A stretch of 46,251 nt of DNA from Microaerobacter geothermalis (GCF_021608135.1 NZ_JAKIHL010000030.1:1-46251); one strand, 5' to 3'; counted from the first letter of the stretch, positions 18,701 to 26,978 are shown. Made by a program: numbers and translations. The notes: a model not told the origin generated them from the letters alone.

Positions 18701-21700
18701 TACAGGAACAAACTCTGCTTTTACCGATACCGGACTTACTCCAAACACCACATATGCTTACAGTTTAGTCGCTAGAAATAGTGGGGGAGATAGTAGTCCG
18801 GATACACTCTCTGCCACAACCTTTGCAAATGTGCCGATTAATCTGGTTCCATCAGAGGATGTGGATTCCATTACCCTTACTTGGGAAGCAAACGGCAACC
18901 CTACTGGCACTGAATATTTTGCTCAAATAAATGGCACTTCAATAAACAGTGGATGGATTACTGATTTATCCTATACTTTCGCCAATCTTACTCCCGGACA
19001 AGCGTATCTTTTAGAGGTAAAATCAAGGAATAAGGACGGGATTGAAACGTCATTTGTCAGTGTCAATGCTGAAACCACAGCTTTAATCGATCCTAGTTTA
19101 TCGATTAGTGAGGGAATAGATAGTATTCAAGCAATAGCCAATTCAGCCAATCCGCCGGGTACAGAATATCAATTTATACTAGAGCAAAATGGGACAGTGA
19201 TAGAAACCAAACCATACAGCAGTGCAAATTCTGTAACATTCTATAATTTATCTCCATCAACAAGCTACACAGTCAAGGTCCAGGCAAGGTATAACGGCGG
19301 TTTGTCTAATATCGTATCGCAAATTGCCAATACACTTGCCTTAGATGATCCCAGCGGTTTTTCTGTCACCGGAAAAACCACAGATAGCATTAGTTTACGT
19401 TGGAATATAGTAAATGGAGCCACAGAATATGTTTTAAAAAGAGACGGGATAGAGGTTTACAGAGGTTCAGCTGCTACTTTCACAGACAGCGGTCTCACCC
19501 CCAATACTGCTTATTTATATACTCTAACAGCCAAAGTGAATCTTGCTGAAAGCAGTGGGGTAAGTATAAGCGAAGTAACAAAGGCAAATGTGGTAAGCAA
19601 TATTCAATTTACGAATATCGCTATTGATGGATTTACGGTAACTTATTCAGCCAACGGGAATCCTGGAGGAACAGAATATCTGGTTACTGTATATGAACAG
19701 GGGAGTCCTATTAAAAACAGCGGATGGGTAACGGACCTTAATGCTGCTTTTAGCGGTCTAAAACCAAACACAAATTATAATGTTGAAGTTGTTTCTCGTA
19801 ATCAAAATGGAGAAATATCCAGCCCTGTAACCGGAACTGTTACCACTGATGTATTGGTGATTAACCCTGTCTCAAATATTCAGGCAATAGACGTTCAATT
19901 AAATCAAGTCACATTATCTTGGGAGGATAGTCAGACGGATGTTAACTATATCGTTAAAAAATACCAAGGAAGTAATCTGAAAGGAACCTTCACAAGATCG
20001 ACAAAGGTATTTACAGATACCAATGTAACGGCTAACACCACGTATACCTATCAAGTCATCGCAAAAGATTTAACGTATGGCATAGAATCAGTCCCGGTAT
20101 CCTTAGATGTAACCACACCTGATTATCCTGCACCCGATGCGCCCACGAATGTTACAATCAGTAGCATAACTGATTCTGGCTTTACGGTATCCTGGGACAG
20201 CATGGCAAATACGGTACGTTACTATGTGGATGTTTACGAAGGATTAGCAAAAGTTTTCTCTCAAACAACGACCAATACGGCACAGGTTGTAACAGGGTTG
20301 AAGGCTGAAACCAATTATTTGGTTAAGGTTCGTGGAGTTTCTGCACAAGCGAAGGAAAGTCAGCCAACCGATGTAGACGTAACGACCTTACCGCTTCCAG
20401 TTCCTGTGACAATTGATACTCTTAATGCAACTGTGAATGGGTCCGATATAACACTCGATTGGAATGATGTTTCCAACCGTTATGGGTACTATGTCGAGCG
20501 GTGGAAAGGTTCTGTTCGAGAAGTGAGAAAATATGTTTCCACAAACAGCTATATAGACAGCAATGTGCCGGCAGGAACTTACACGTACAAAGTGATTGTA
20601 TACAGCAAGACTAACGGATTGCTTGATCCTGTTTTAAAAGAAATTCAGGTTGGTACAACTGGAACGGCAACGGCAACGCCTGTGGCTAATCTTCAAGCTT
20701 CTATAAATAATTCTGATGTAACTTTAACCTGGGATGCAATATCTGGCGTTTATGGCTATTACGTGGAGCGGTATAGCGGAACAACAAGGGAACTCAGACA
20801 ATATGTTTCTGCAAACAGTTATATAGACAGCAATGTGCCGGAGGGAGCATACACGTATAAAGTGATTGCGTATTCCAGCTTAGGAATGGCTGATCCAACG
20901 AGTGTTGATGTTCAAATAACCAGCAATTCCAATTCAACCACCGTCCAGCCCCTGACAGTTCAAGTGACTGTAAATGGCCAAGATGTATCTTTAAGCTGGA
21001 ATGATGTTGGCAGTGTTTACGGTTTCTATATTGAACGTTGGAAAGGGATAGTCAGGGAGCTTAGAAAATTTGTGAATACAATGTCCTATGTTGACTCTGC
21101 TGTTCCTAGTGGAAACTATGTGTACAAAGTCATTCCATATTCATCGAATGGATTTGGGGCTGAAGGGACAGTGGATGTATCGGTTGCTTCGGGTTCTAAT
21201 GGTTCTGTAGACGCTCTTCAAAACTTGCAGGCTAACGTAAACGGTTTTGATGTCTCGTTAACCTGGGATGCCCTCAACGGGATCTATGGTTATTATGTTG
21301 AACGTTGGAAAGGGACAACCAGGGAGTTGAGAACATTCACAAAGGAAAATTCCTATGTTGATTCCAATGTGTTCGATGGGGATTATGTGTACAGGGTTAT
21401 TGTTTATTCATCCGCTGGTTTTGCTGCCCCGGTGGATATCAATGTAACAGTGAACAATCAAAGCAGTTCCGGAAACCTTGGGACGATTTCTAACGTCCAA
21501 GCTACCGTAAATAATCAAGATGTCACGTTAACCTGGGATGCCCTCAACAACGTCTACGGCTATTATGTGGAACGATATAAAGGAACGGTAAGAGAACTTA
21601 GAAAATACCTTAGCACCAACACGTTTGTAGATGTCGGTGTAGCAAGCGGAGATTACACCTATAAAGTCATCGTGTATTCTCAAAACGGATTTGCCGAGCC

Positions 21701-22001
21701 GGTATCCGTTAATGTAACAGTTGGCAGCCCGAATACCGGAACAATATCCGGTAATATCACAAATTTACAAAAAACCGTGAATGGTTCCGATGTTACGCTG
21801 ACATGGGATAATCTAGATAATGTCTATGGATATTACGTAGAGCGGTGGGAATCCGGTGTTAGAAAACTAAGAGTATATGTAAAGTTAAACAGCTATATGA
21901 ATTCCGGTTTAACTAGCGGAAGTTACATCTTCAAAGTCATTGCATACACAAAAGACAGAGGAATGCTTGACCCGGTATCCACCGATGTAATAATCCCATA
22001 A
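15783..22001 (+). CDS. Giant modular secreted adhesin: WD40/TolB-like propeller, RCC1 propeller and FN3 array
   Basis: 2072 residues from the ATG at 15783, 7 bases after GGAGG; the ATG at 15777 is too close. A signal peptide ends in NEASAA. Encoded in order are: a TolB/PD40-like propeller (about 15870-16790, repeated SxDGSxIxW); one FN3 domain; an Ig-like domain (KQYKIGSTGTWTNYTGPITL); seven 50-residue RCC1 repeats (about 17350-18390, HSLALKSDGTVWAWG); the second half of another Ig-like domain; seven FN3-like domains; and six ~88-residue FN3-like repeats with YGYYVERWKG cores. No LPXTG or SLH anchor is seen at the C terminus. It is probably a surface or pilus-linked adhesin. Confidence 0.85.
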   Translation: MGQKSLSIALVFAMVFSLLVPIIPNEASAATVQTVLSGPINDFSVSQDGNTILFSKWNSSKYTYDIWFKKPDGSNSSLYSSSYDDVQPFVSADGSTIGFVVKKSNSDRDVYFKNLNTGKYLYLTSLKNEFLGQISGDGSIVVWGEQGSPTGDTDVFAKNLNTNQVIPIPNTSNFETNPIVSGDGSTIFWRESGTGIKSYKVATGVTTTEVTGPKSQIIVGLGASRSPFSTSYDGSIIVWGGYDPTTGYDIYGKNLTTGEIINIANSSEDEIDPQISPDGSIVIYKKRSDYFIYGKKLPDGPEFQITDAQGYYYQFGDNTTVYWSNNGIFKKDISDLLIQSPMTPQNFKADLITTNSITLSWDVVSDATQYELKRNGSVIYSGTSVTFSDTGLSPETLYNYSLIARNNAGDSLPATLDISTLADTTPPTAPTFSQTPTSPTNGNVTVTINYSADSTVKQYKIGSTGTWTNYTGPITLTSNNTVYAKGQDSAGNWSSEASYVVSNIDKTPPTAPTFIQREMSSISAGNGHSLALKSDETVWAWGLNDVGQLGDGTTTNRTTPVQVSGLTDVVAVAKGAGHSLALKSDRTVWAWGLNNLGQLGDGTTMNRISPVQVLGVTDIVAIAAWNGHSLALKSDGTVWAWGRNNLGQLGDGTTSNRISPVQVQGLTDVVDIAAGYDHSLALKSDGTVWAWGYNGYGQLGDGTTANRTTPVQVQGLTDVVAIAPGYYHSLALKSDGTVWAWGYNGYGQLGDGTTANRTTPFQVQGLTEVVAIAAGYHHSLALKSDGTVWAWGLNDVGQLGDGTTTNRRTPFQVQGLTDVVAIAAGYKHSLALKSDGTVWAWGRNNYGQLGDATTINRTTPVQVQGLTVALPTSTQAITINFSSDSVTKEFRIGSGTWANYTGPITVTENTTIEARATDAAGNVSLATYSVTNIVPAQPNLAIDNVTASQVVLSWNTVSGATEYELKRNGTIVYTGTNSAFTDTGLTPNTTYAYSLVARNSGGDSSPDTLSATTFANVPINLVPSEDVDSITLTWEANGNPTGTEYFAQINGTSINSGWITDLSYTFANLTPGQAYLLEVKSRNKDGIETSFVSVNAETTALIDPSLSISEGIDSIQAIANSANPPGTEYQFILEQNGTVIETKPYSSANSVTFYNLSPSTSYTVKVQARYNGGLSNIVSQIANTLALDDPSGFSVTGKTTDSISLRWNIVNGATEYVLKRDGIEVYRGSAATFTDSGLTPNTAYLYTLTAKVNLAESSGVSISEVTKANVVSNIQFTNIAIDGFTVTYSANGNPGGTEYLVTVYEQGSPIKNSGWVTDLNAAFSGLKPNTNYNVEVVSRNQNGEISSPVTGTVTTDVLVINPVSNIQAIDVQLNQVTLSWEDSQTDVNYIVKKYQGSNLKGTFTRSTKVFTDTNVTANTTYTYQVIAKDLTYGIESVPVSLDVTTPDYPAPDAPTNVTISSITDSGFTVSWDSMANTVRYYVDVYEGLAKVFSQTTTNTAQVVTGLKAETNYLVKVRGVSAQAKESQPTDVDVTTLPLPVPVTIDTLNATVNGSDITLDWNDVSNRYGYYVERWKGSVREVRKYVSTNSYIDSNVPAGTYTYKVIVYSKTNGLLDPVLKEIQVGTTGTATATPVANLQASINNSDVTLTWDAISGVYGYYVERYSGTTRELRQYVSANSYIDSNVPEGAYTYKVIAYSSLGMADPTSVDVQITSNSNSTTVQPLTVQVTVNGQDVSLSWNDVGSVYGFYIERWKGIVRELRKFVNTMSYVDSAVPSGNYVYKVIPYSSNGFGAEGTVDVSVASGSNGSVDALQNLQANVNGFDVSLTWDALNGIYGYYVERWKGTTRELRTFTKENSYVDSNVFDGDYVYRVIVYSSAGFAAPVDINVTVNNQSSSGNLGTISNVQATVNNQDVTLTWDALNNVYGYYVERYKGTVRELRKYLSTNTFVDVGVASGDYTYKVIVYSQNGFAEPVSVNVTVGSPNTGTISGNITNLQKTVNGSDVTLTWDNLDNVYGYYVERWESGVRKLRVYVKLNSYMNSGLTSGSYIFKVIAYTKDRGMLDPVSTDVIIP
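17352..18390 (+). repeat. Seven tandem 150-bp in-frame repeats encoding RCC1 blades
   Basis: The period is exactly 50 codons, and neighbouring units are often nearly identical at DNA level (for example around 17860 and 18010). Seven units are what a closed RCC1 seven-bladed propeller needs. The high identity suggests recent amplification or gene conversion. Confidence 0.9.
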
Positions 22002-22007
22002 GATTAA

Positions 22008-22043
22008 CACCCCTTTTCCTTCGGGAAGAGGGGTGATTTTTTT
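22008..22043 (+). terminator. Intrinsic terminator after the adhesin gene
   Basis: A 12-bp stem CACCCCTTTTCC/GGAAGAGGGGTG (one mismatch or wobble) is closed by a TTCG tetraloop and followed by seven T residues. Confidence 0.9.
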
Positions 22044-22070
22044 CAAAAAAAGAGTGAAAGGGGAAATAAA

Positions 22071-23177
22071 ATGTTTAAGGTATCAGTAGACCCGGGATAC
22101 GGATATATAAAAGCTATTAATGGGGAAGGAGATCAGGTGAGATTTCCCTCTATTGTCGGCATGGCGCACAATCTAAATTTAAACCGTGCTTTAGGCGGGC
22201 TAATAGGGGACAAGAGGGATGAAGATGAATTAAAGAAACTTCATATCCGATACGAGGATGATCAAGCCTCTGGAGAGTTTTTTGTGGGTGAATTGGCCAG
22301 AAAAAGTAAAAATGCCTCTTATTGCTTTGAACAAAATAAAATCAATCATCAACACACACGAATATTAATCGCTACAGCAGCCGCTCTTTTGGCTCCAGAA
22401 GGGAAAAACATCTGGCTAGGGGCTGGTCTACCCTTAGAGTACTTTGAAGCCCAGAAAAACGAAATGAAGCGTATGCTCACCAATTTCCAAGCCAAAATTA
22501 CCTTTGTTGAGAAAAATAAAACGAAGCAAATCAAATTTGATAGAGTGTCGATTTACGCCCAAGGGGTGGCCAGTATCTATGATGGGTTACTTTATCCGAA
22601 TGGCAGACCCAGGTATCCTCAATTCATGCGACCCGGCAATCTGATCGCAGCTGTCAATTGGGGAACAAGAACAGTCGATGTAGCAGTTTATGAAGTGCTT
22701 GAGGGAAGTTTGGAAATTCGGGGGGACCTTTGCTTTACGCTGGATGATGCCGGAGCAATGGAAATTCGCAGAATAGTACAACAGGCTTTTCAAGAGAAGT
22801 CTGGGTATCCTATATCGATTCTGGATGCTGAAAAAATTATACTGCAAAAAGGTTATATCTTTTTCAATGGACGTGAGTATGATCTTTCCAAGGAGATCAT
22901 GGCTGCAAAGAAGCACATTACCCAGTTGGTAATAGATGCTTTGCAAACCAAATTGGGTAATCAAACCAGTTTTATCCGGGCGATATTCCTTACAGGAGGT
23001 GTGGTCGAAGATGTTCGGGATGTTTTGGACCTTAACAAGTTAAAGACAGAAACTATTATTATTCCTGATCCGCAGTTTGCTGATGCAAGAGGGATGCTTC
23101 ACATGATAAGGCTGGAAGAAAGAATTGAGCTGCAGAAGAAGAAAAACAACGGGGAATTATTTTCGGATATAGGATAA
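22071..23177 (+). CDS. parM: ParM/StbA-like actin for plasmid segregation
   Basis: 368 residues, ATG after AAAGGGGAAATAAA. The phosphate-1 loop is VDPGYGYIK at residues 6-14. A phosphate-2-like AVNWGTRTVDVAVYE lies near residue 200, and an adenosine motif LTGGVVEDV near 305. This is the ParM/StbA/Alp family layout. The phosphate-2 loop reads NWGTRT in place of the more usual D-x-G-x-x-T, an unusual substitution. It would polymerise in the cytoplasm and push replicons apart through a ParR-like adaptor, whose candidate gene lies after the iteron region. Confidence 0.85.
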   Translation: MFKVSVDPGYGYIKAINGEGDQVRFPSIVGMAHNLNLNRALGGLIGDKRDEDELKKLHIRYEDDQASGEFFVGELARKSKNASYCFEQNKINHQHTRILIATAAALLAPEGKNIWLGAGLPLEYFEAQKNEMKRMLTNFQAKITFVEKNKTKQIKFDRVSIYAQGVASIYDGLLYPNGRPRYPQFMRPGNLIAAVNWGTRTVDVAVYEVLEGSLEIRGDLCFTLDDAGAMEIRRIVQQAFQEKSGYPISILDAEKIILQKGYIFFNGREYDLSKEIMAAKKHITQLVIDALQTKLGNQTSFIRAIFLTGGVVEDVRDVLDLNKLKTETIIIPDPQFADARGMLHMIRLEERIELQKKKNNGELFSDIG

Positions 23178-23190
23178 TTTTGTGTCACGT

Positions 23191-23230
23191 CTTCAATCCT
23201 TGAAACACAAGGGTTGAAGGCGTATTTTTT
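23191..23230 (+). terminator. Intrinsic terminator of parM (first of two)
   Basis: CTTCAATCCTTG pairs with CAAGGGTTGAAG (12 bp, one wobble), loop AAACA, followed by GCGTATTTTTT. Confidence 0.85.
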
Positions 23231-23259
23231 GCACATTTGTGTTACAGGATTGTGTTACA

Positions 23260-23302
23260 CCTTAATCCCTTGGTATGTAAGGGGTTAAGGCGATTTTTTT
23301 TA
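23260..23302 (+). terminator. Second, related intrinsic terminator inside the iteron array
   Basis: CCTTAATCCCTT pairs with AAGGGGTTAAGG (12 bp, one wobble), followed by CGATTTTTTTT. The design and sequence match the first terminator, suggesting duplication together with the iterons. Confidence 0.85.
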
Positions 23303-23490
23303 CTTTTTGTGTTACAGGTAAAATTTGCCGGGATTAGACCTGTGTTACAAAATCGGTTAAAAAGTCGGTTGAAGCTATATGTCCCAAGGGTTTTACTTGT
23401 GTTACAGCCTTGTGTTACAAAAAAGTGATAAACGCACAGCGATTCCTTTGTTATCAAGGGTTTTAGTTGTGTTACAAGGTGGTGGTTGAT

Positions 23491-23838
23491 ATGCACATAA
23501 CTTTTCGGCCTGACAAAAAACATGAATCTTTTTTAAATTCATTGGCCGGAAAAGGGAAGAGGAGCGAATGGATTAACAACGCCATAGACTTTTACCTTAC
23601 CTTTCAGCCCACCCAAGCGAAACAAACTCAGTTGCTGGAATCATTGCTAGAGAACCAACGTCAATTGATCGGGCAAATAGAGAGTCTGCATAAACAGATA
23701 GAGGAATTGAGGGCAAAGGGGTTGGTTGCCGATTTAAAACAATCAATAGAGAATTCGGCTGCTCAAGAGGATTCACAAGAAGATGAAGCATTTTACAATT
23801 TGTTGATGAGTGGGCTATCAAAGAAAACATCAATTTAA
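23491..23838 (+). CDS. parR: ParR-like ribbon-helix-helix centromere-binding protein
   Basis: 115 residues from the ATG at 23491, placed just after the last iteron with AAGGTGGTGG upstream. The N-terminal stretch (MHITFRPDKKHESFLNS, then KGKRSEWINNAIDFYL) fits a ribbon-helix-helix fold. A coiled-coil-prone middle (QLLESLLENQRQLIGQIES) and an acidic C-terminal tail follow, where actin contact would be expected. Its size and position beside a ParM-like gene and iterons support a ParR role. The gene order actin-centromere-adaptor is not the common one. Confidence 0.7.
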   Translation: MHITFRPDKKHESFLNSLAGKGKRSEWINNAIDFYLTFQPTQAKQTQLLESLLENQRQLIGQIESLHKQIEELRAKGLVADLKQSIENSAAQEDSQEDEAFYNLLMSGLSKKTSI

Positions 23839-23850
23839 TTGGAGGTAATC

Positions 23851-24441
23851 ATGAAAACAATAATCTTAAGAGATTGGGAATATGAGCAAAAGGTGGAACG
23901 ATTGAAGGAGACCATAAAGCTTTTTGAACTGCTCAAAATGCTTAATTTAAAGGATTATCAAGAGTTATTGTCTTATCAGAACAATACATTTCAACATCCT
24001 TTAGAAACGTTCTCTTTTAAAGCAAAGATGACCCATATGAATGAATTTCCTGTATTTTATCTTGAAATCCCAGGGATCTTACCTCTCTACGATGACAAAG
24101 ACAATCAATATTTAAAGCAGCTAAAAAACTTTTATGTAAGCCAGACAGTAAACTCAATCCAGAAGATCAATTCAGGAATTACCTTTGAAAAGGCCTTTAT
24201 ATTAATCCGTCAATACTTCCCTGATCTGAAAGTAAGAGACCTGGACAACAGAAGCAAACGGTTCATCTTTAATGGCCTTCGTCAGAGCGGATTAATAAAG
24301 GATGATGATTGGAAAAACATAACATATATGGAAGTTGGATTACTAGATAAATGCAATCCACGAACAGAAATTTATGTTTGTGATACGGATTATAAAATAC
24401 AATTATTGGAACAAATAGAATCAAAAGTCATGTCAAAATAG
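23851..24441 (+). CDS. RusA-like Holliday-junction-resolvase-fold protein
   Basis: 196 residues from the ATG at 23851, 6 bases after GGAGG; an in-frame TTG at 23839 is less likely. The C-terminal half has the spacing of RusA enzymes: DLKVRDLDNRSKRFIFNGL, then GLIKDDDWKNI, giving the conserved D-x-D-N, K and D-D residues that bind metal in RusA. The N-terminal ~80 residues are not recognised. Role as a junction resolvase during replication or recombination of the element is inference. It could also be a catalytically altered relative. Confidence 0.55.
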   Translation: MKTIILRDWEYEQKVERLKETIKLFELLKMLNLKDYQELLSYQNNTFQHPLETFSFKAKMTHMNEFPVFYLEIPGILPLYDDKDNQYLKQLKNFYVSQTVNSIQKINSGITFEKAFILIRQYFPDLKVRDLDNRSKRFIFNGLRQSGLIKDDDWKNITYMEVGLLDKCNPRTEIYVCDTDYKIQLLEQIESKVMSK

Positions 24442-24760
24442 AGGTATTTTGCTTACCCTTATTTTGACACGTAAGATCATGAGTTTGCATCAGTCTGTTT
24501 GACATGAATTTAGAGGGATTTATGTTGTACAAAGCGTTGGTAATCTTATGTTTTACAATTTTTGTTAAGCGATTGGGCGGGAGCGAATAGTTTAGGAGGT
24601 CAATCGCTATTGACCGACTAAACCCATCCACTCCCCTCCCTTAACCCAACCCAAATGAACACCATAGAAAACGTCCCATAGAACAACAAAACACCCTTCA
24701 CTTTTTCCAGCAACATTACCTGAAAAAAGGGAAATTTTTACACAAAACGAGGTGAAAATA
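24442..24760 (+). other. 319-bp non-coding region with nested palindromes: origin or oriT candidate
   Basis: No ORF with a ribosome site is seen. At 24591-24622 there is a near-perfect palindrome: TTTAG/CTAAA and GGTCAAT/ATTGACC arms separated by a symmetrical GA/GA internal loop, with a CGCT loop. GCGATTG (24569-24575) can alternatively pair with CAATCGC (24601-24607) inside it. A second weaker hairpin (TTTTTCCAG/CTGAAAAA) lies near 24700-24730. A C-rich, G-poor stretch separates them. It lies just before a replication-relaxation gene, suggesting an origin or transfer origin. Termination and regulation are alternatives. Confidence 0.4.
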
Positions 24761-25726
24761 GTGAAAAATCTCACCAAACGTGATATAGACATCCTCTATA
24801 ATCTCTATAGATATCGAACACTAAGTATTGACCAAATCAAACGACTATATTTTGTGGAAAAGCCCGGCTATGCCTATCGAAAACTCTACCTTATGAAAAA
24901 AGCAGGATTGGTAGAGTCCAAACAAATGGTAGCATTAAAAAACGGAAAAGGGGGTTGCTACTTCATAACAGAAAAAGGGATAGATATACTGGAGGAACAT
25001 AAATTAACAGACAAACGCAGAAGAGCGAGGGACAACAAAGTAGAGAACAATTCATTAGCCCATTTCATCGAAATAAACGATCTTTTAATTGAACTTTCTA
25101 ATTACTTATGGTCCTTTATTCCAAGCAGAGAGGTAAAAGAGAAAAGGGGCATGAACCGTTCAGCATTAGTCAAAGGAGCCCTGGTCGATCAAGACAATAA
25201 AGAATACGTTTTATACCTGCTAGAAAACGACTCTAAGGAAGAAACCATCGAAAGAATCGTCAACGAAATCCGCACCCACTCATTTTCCGATTGTCTAATC
25301 TTATGCAAAGGTCAAGAATCATATAAAAAATTAAAACCGGCAATAAAAACAGTAGCCGTTGCAGGGACCCTCAACATCCTGCCGTATCATTTTGCATTGC
25401 GAACCTTGAAACAAATTAACGGAGAAACTTCCTTTGTGAAAATATTCACCAAATATGGAGAAGTTACACCAATTGATAGCGTTAACGGATTTGCTAAATA
25501 CATTGTGGATCACCATGGAAAGAAAAAGTATATTGCAAACTATCTCTTTGGGGACCAAATGATGCTCTACTTTTTGGAACTCTATACTTATGATAAATAC
25601 CTTATGGACGGTAAAGAAGTATTACTGTTTGCTTGGGGAGGACAGGTAGAGGAACTGGACAATATGTTTTCTCAATATCCTCATATTGAGATTGTGGTGC
25701 AAAGACATGGGCAAGTAATTTTCTGA
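24761..25726 (+). CDS. Replication-relaxation family protein (winged-helix)
   Basis: 321 residues from the GTG at 24761, spaced 6 bases from GAGGTGA; an in-frame GTG nine bases upstream overlaps that site. The N terminus is a winged helix-turn-helix (LTKRDIDILYNLYRYRTLS, then QIKRLYF) with a GCYFITEKG wing, matching the replication-relaxation family of Bacillota plasmids and integrative elements. The C-terminal half is a nuclease-like alpha/beta domain (VLYLLENDSKEETIERIVNEI) with no obvious catalytic motif. It sits directly downstream of the palindromic origin candidate. A second, shorter relative lies at 33410. Confidence 0.75.
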   Translation: MKNLTKRDIDILYNLYRYRTLSIDQIKRLYFVEKPGYAYRKLYLMKKAGLVESKQMVALKNGKGGCYFITEKGIDILEEHKLTDKRRRARDNKVENNSLAHFIEINDLLIELSNYLWSFIPSREVKEKRGMNRSALVKGALVDQDNKEYVLYLLENDSKEETIERIVNEIRTHSFSDCLILCKGQESYKKLKPAIKTVAVAGTLNILPYHFALRTLKQINGETSFVKIFTKYGEVTPIDSVNGFAKYIVDHHGKKKYIANYLFGDQMMLYFLELYTYDKYLMDGKEVLLFAWGGQVEELDNMFSQYPHIEIVVQRHGQVIF

Positions 25727-25769
25727 AACGCACCATTGGTGGCATGATTCTTAGGTATTTTTTCATTGA

Positions 25770-25990
25770 GACTCCCACGGCTAAAGCCGCAAGCTGACAC
25801 CTTCGGTATCGGTGGGATTCTTGGGTGGTAGTCGGAAGTGCATTTCTGCTATCCGTAGTTCCCCTAAGTTCAGGGCTGTCTCATCAGCCCGTCCTAAGAC
25901 AGTGCATATAGCATCTTAGGCTGACAGACTGTTACCATCTGCCACAGGTTGACGCATGATATTGATCGCTCCAACCCGATCACGATGAGC
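25770..25990 (-). ncRNA. Probable TnpB guide (omega/reRNA) scaffold of element 1
   Basis: The 3' end of tnpB and the element's right end form strong hairpins: CCTAAGA/TCTTAGG (25893-25920), GGGCTG/CAGCCC (25873-25890) and the terminal CGGCTAAAGCCG. In characterised TnpB systems this region gives the guide RNA, with the guide taken from the DNA just beyond the right end (below ~25769 here). The RNA is inferred by analogy. Confidence 0.5.
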
Positions 25991-26974
25991 GTTGAATCCG
26001 CATGAACATTCGTATCTTCTGTCTCTCGCTTTGTTCTTCTCCCCACAGGCAGGGCAAGATTGAGAAGTGTAGGCAGGATTAACCTCCACAACCTTTATGC
26101 CAACAAGGTTTGCTTTGTAGGAGATGAATTGTTGAAGCTGATAGAAAGTCCAATTATGCAGATTCTTTGCGTTTTTACGGCTTGTTCTTGCCGTCTTACG
26201 AATATTCTCTAGTCGTTCAAGCTTGATTATCGACACACCTTCTTGAATCGCTGTATTGACAATTTGCCGACTGATCTTATGGTTTTGCTCTTTCATCCAA
26301 CGTTGTTCTTTATTGCCTAACTTCCGAATAGCAGAGAGTTTTTTGAGCTTACCTAATTTGCGTCTACGTTGTTGGTACTTTCTGCGTATGTACTTGTTTT
26401 GTCTGCCATTACCGAAGAAGCGAGTTTTACCTGTAGAAGTTACTGCAACTGCAGGAACTTTCAAACCAAGATCAATACCCATGATGTATTCACCGTTCGA
26501 TTCGTCGGTTGTTGGAACTTCTAACGATATTTGAGCATACCATTTTCTTGATTTTTCAACGATTCGCATCAGTCCAAGCTTGGCTTTACTTAACAACTCC
26601 ATGTCTCGATTCGTTGGAGTAGCAAGAAATGTTGTCTTCTTTGTCTTACCATCAACGACGATAGGGAAAGCCACCGTATTTTCAGATATGGAATAGTTTT
26701 GATTGTTGATGAAATAGACAGGTTTTTTAAGAATGGGGCGAGTGCCCAACTTCTTAGTTGTACGGTACACACTCTTGGCATCACGAATGGCTTGATTACA
26801 GACGGCAGAGGGAAGTCGAGATTCTACATCTTTTGTTGTCACTTTCGGAAAAGCTCCAAGTTGTTCAGCCTGTTCAGTTAATTGATTAACTACCCGAATG
26901 TACTCTTTTCCTAACCGATGCAGAACGTCTGTTCGCTCAGGAAAGATGCGAATTTTTACAGTTAAAGCTTGCAT
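25916..26974 (-). CDS. tnpB: TnpB RNA-guided nuclease of element 1
   Basis: 352 residues. The start at 26974 (MQALTVKIRIFPE) is preferred over 27007 because GGGGGTGA lies just upstream of it. RuvC motifs are present: IMGIDLGLKVPAVAV (first Asp), IIKLERLEN (Glu) and NAHRDRVGAINI (last Asp). A four-cysteine zinc ribbon (CPACGEKNKARDRRYECSCG) lies between the last two. The nuclease is probably intact and cuts the donor site to favour element retention. It starts 4 bases after tnpA ends on the same strand. Confidence 0.9.
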   Translation of the reverse strand: MQALTVKIRIFPERTDVLHRLGKEYIRVVNQLTEQAEQLGAFPKVTTKDVESRLPSAVCNQAIRDAKSVYRTTKKLGTRPILKKPVYFINNQNYSISENTVAFPIVVDGKTKKTTFLATPTNRDMELLSKAKLGLMRIVEKSRKWYAQISLEVPTTDESNGEYIMGIDLGLKVPAVAVTSTGKTRFFGNGRQNKYIRRKYQQRRRKLGKLKKLSAIRKLGNKEQRWMKEQNHKISRQIVNTAIQEGVSIIKLERLENIRKTARTSRKNAKNLHNWTFYQLQQFISYKANLVGIKVVEVNPAYTSQSCPACGEKNKARDRRYECSCGFNAHRDRVGAINIMRQPVADGNSLSA

Positions 26975-26978
26975 GAGT

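Larger units (their letters stand above)
23181..23476 (+). repeat. parC: parC-like centromere: seven TGTGTTACA iterons plus one degenerate copy
   Basis: Exact TGTGTTACA occurs at 23238, 23251, 23308, 23341, 23398, 23411 and 23468, with TGTGTCACG at 23181. Spacings are 13, 57, 33, 57, 13 and 57 bases, so the array has a 13/57 rhythm. A longer unit, AAGGGTTTTASTTGTGTTACA-like, recurs near 23387 and 23457. The array lies between the actin gene and the ribbon-helix-helix gene and is the likely ParR binding site. An iteron replication origin is the alternative. Confidence 0.75.

Noticed and set aside
23181-23476. Short repeated TGTGTTACA units considered as a CRISPR array
   Set aside because: The repeats are 9 bp with spacing of 13, 33 and 57 bases, no dyad repeat and no cas genes; a centromere or iteron array fits better.
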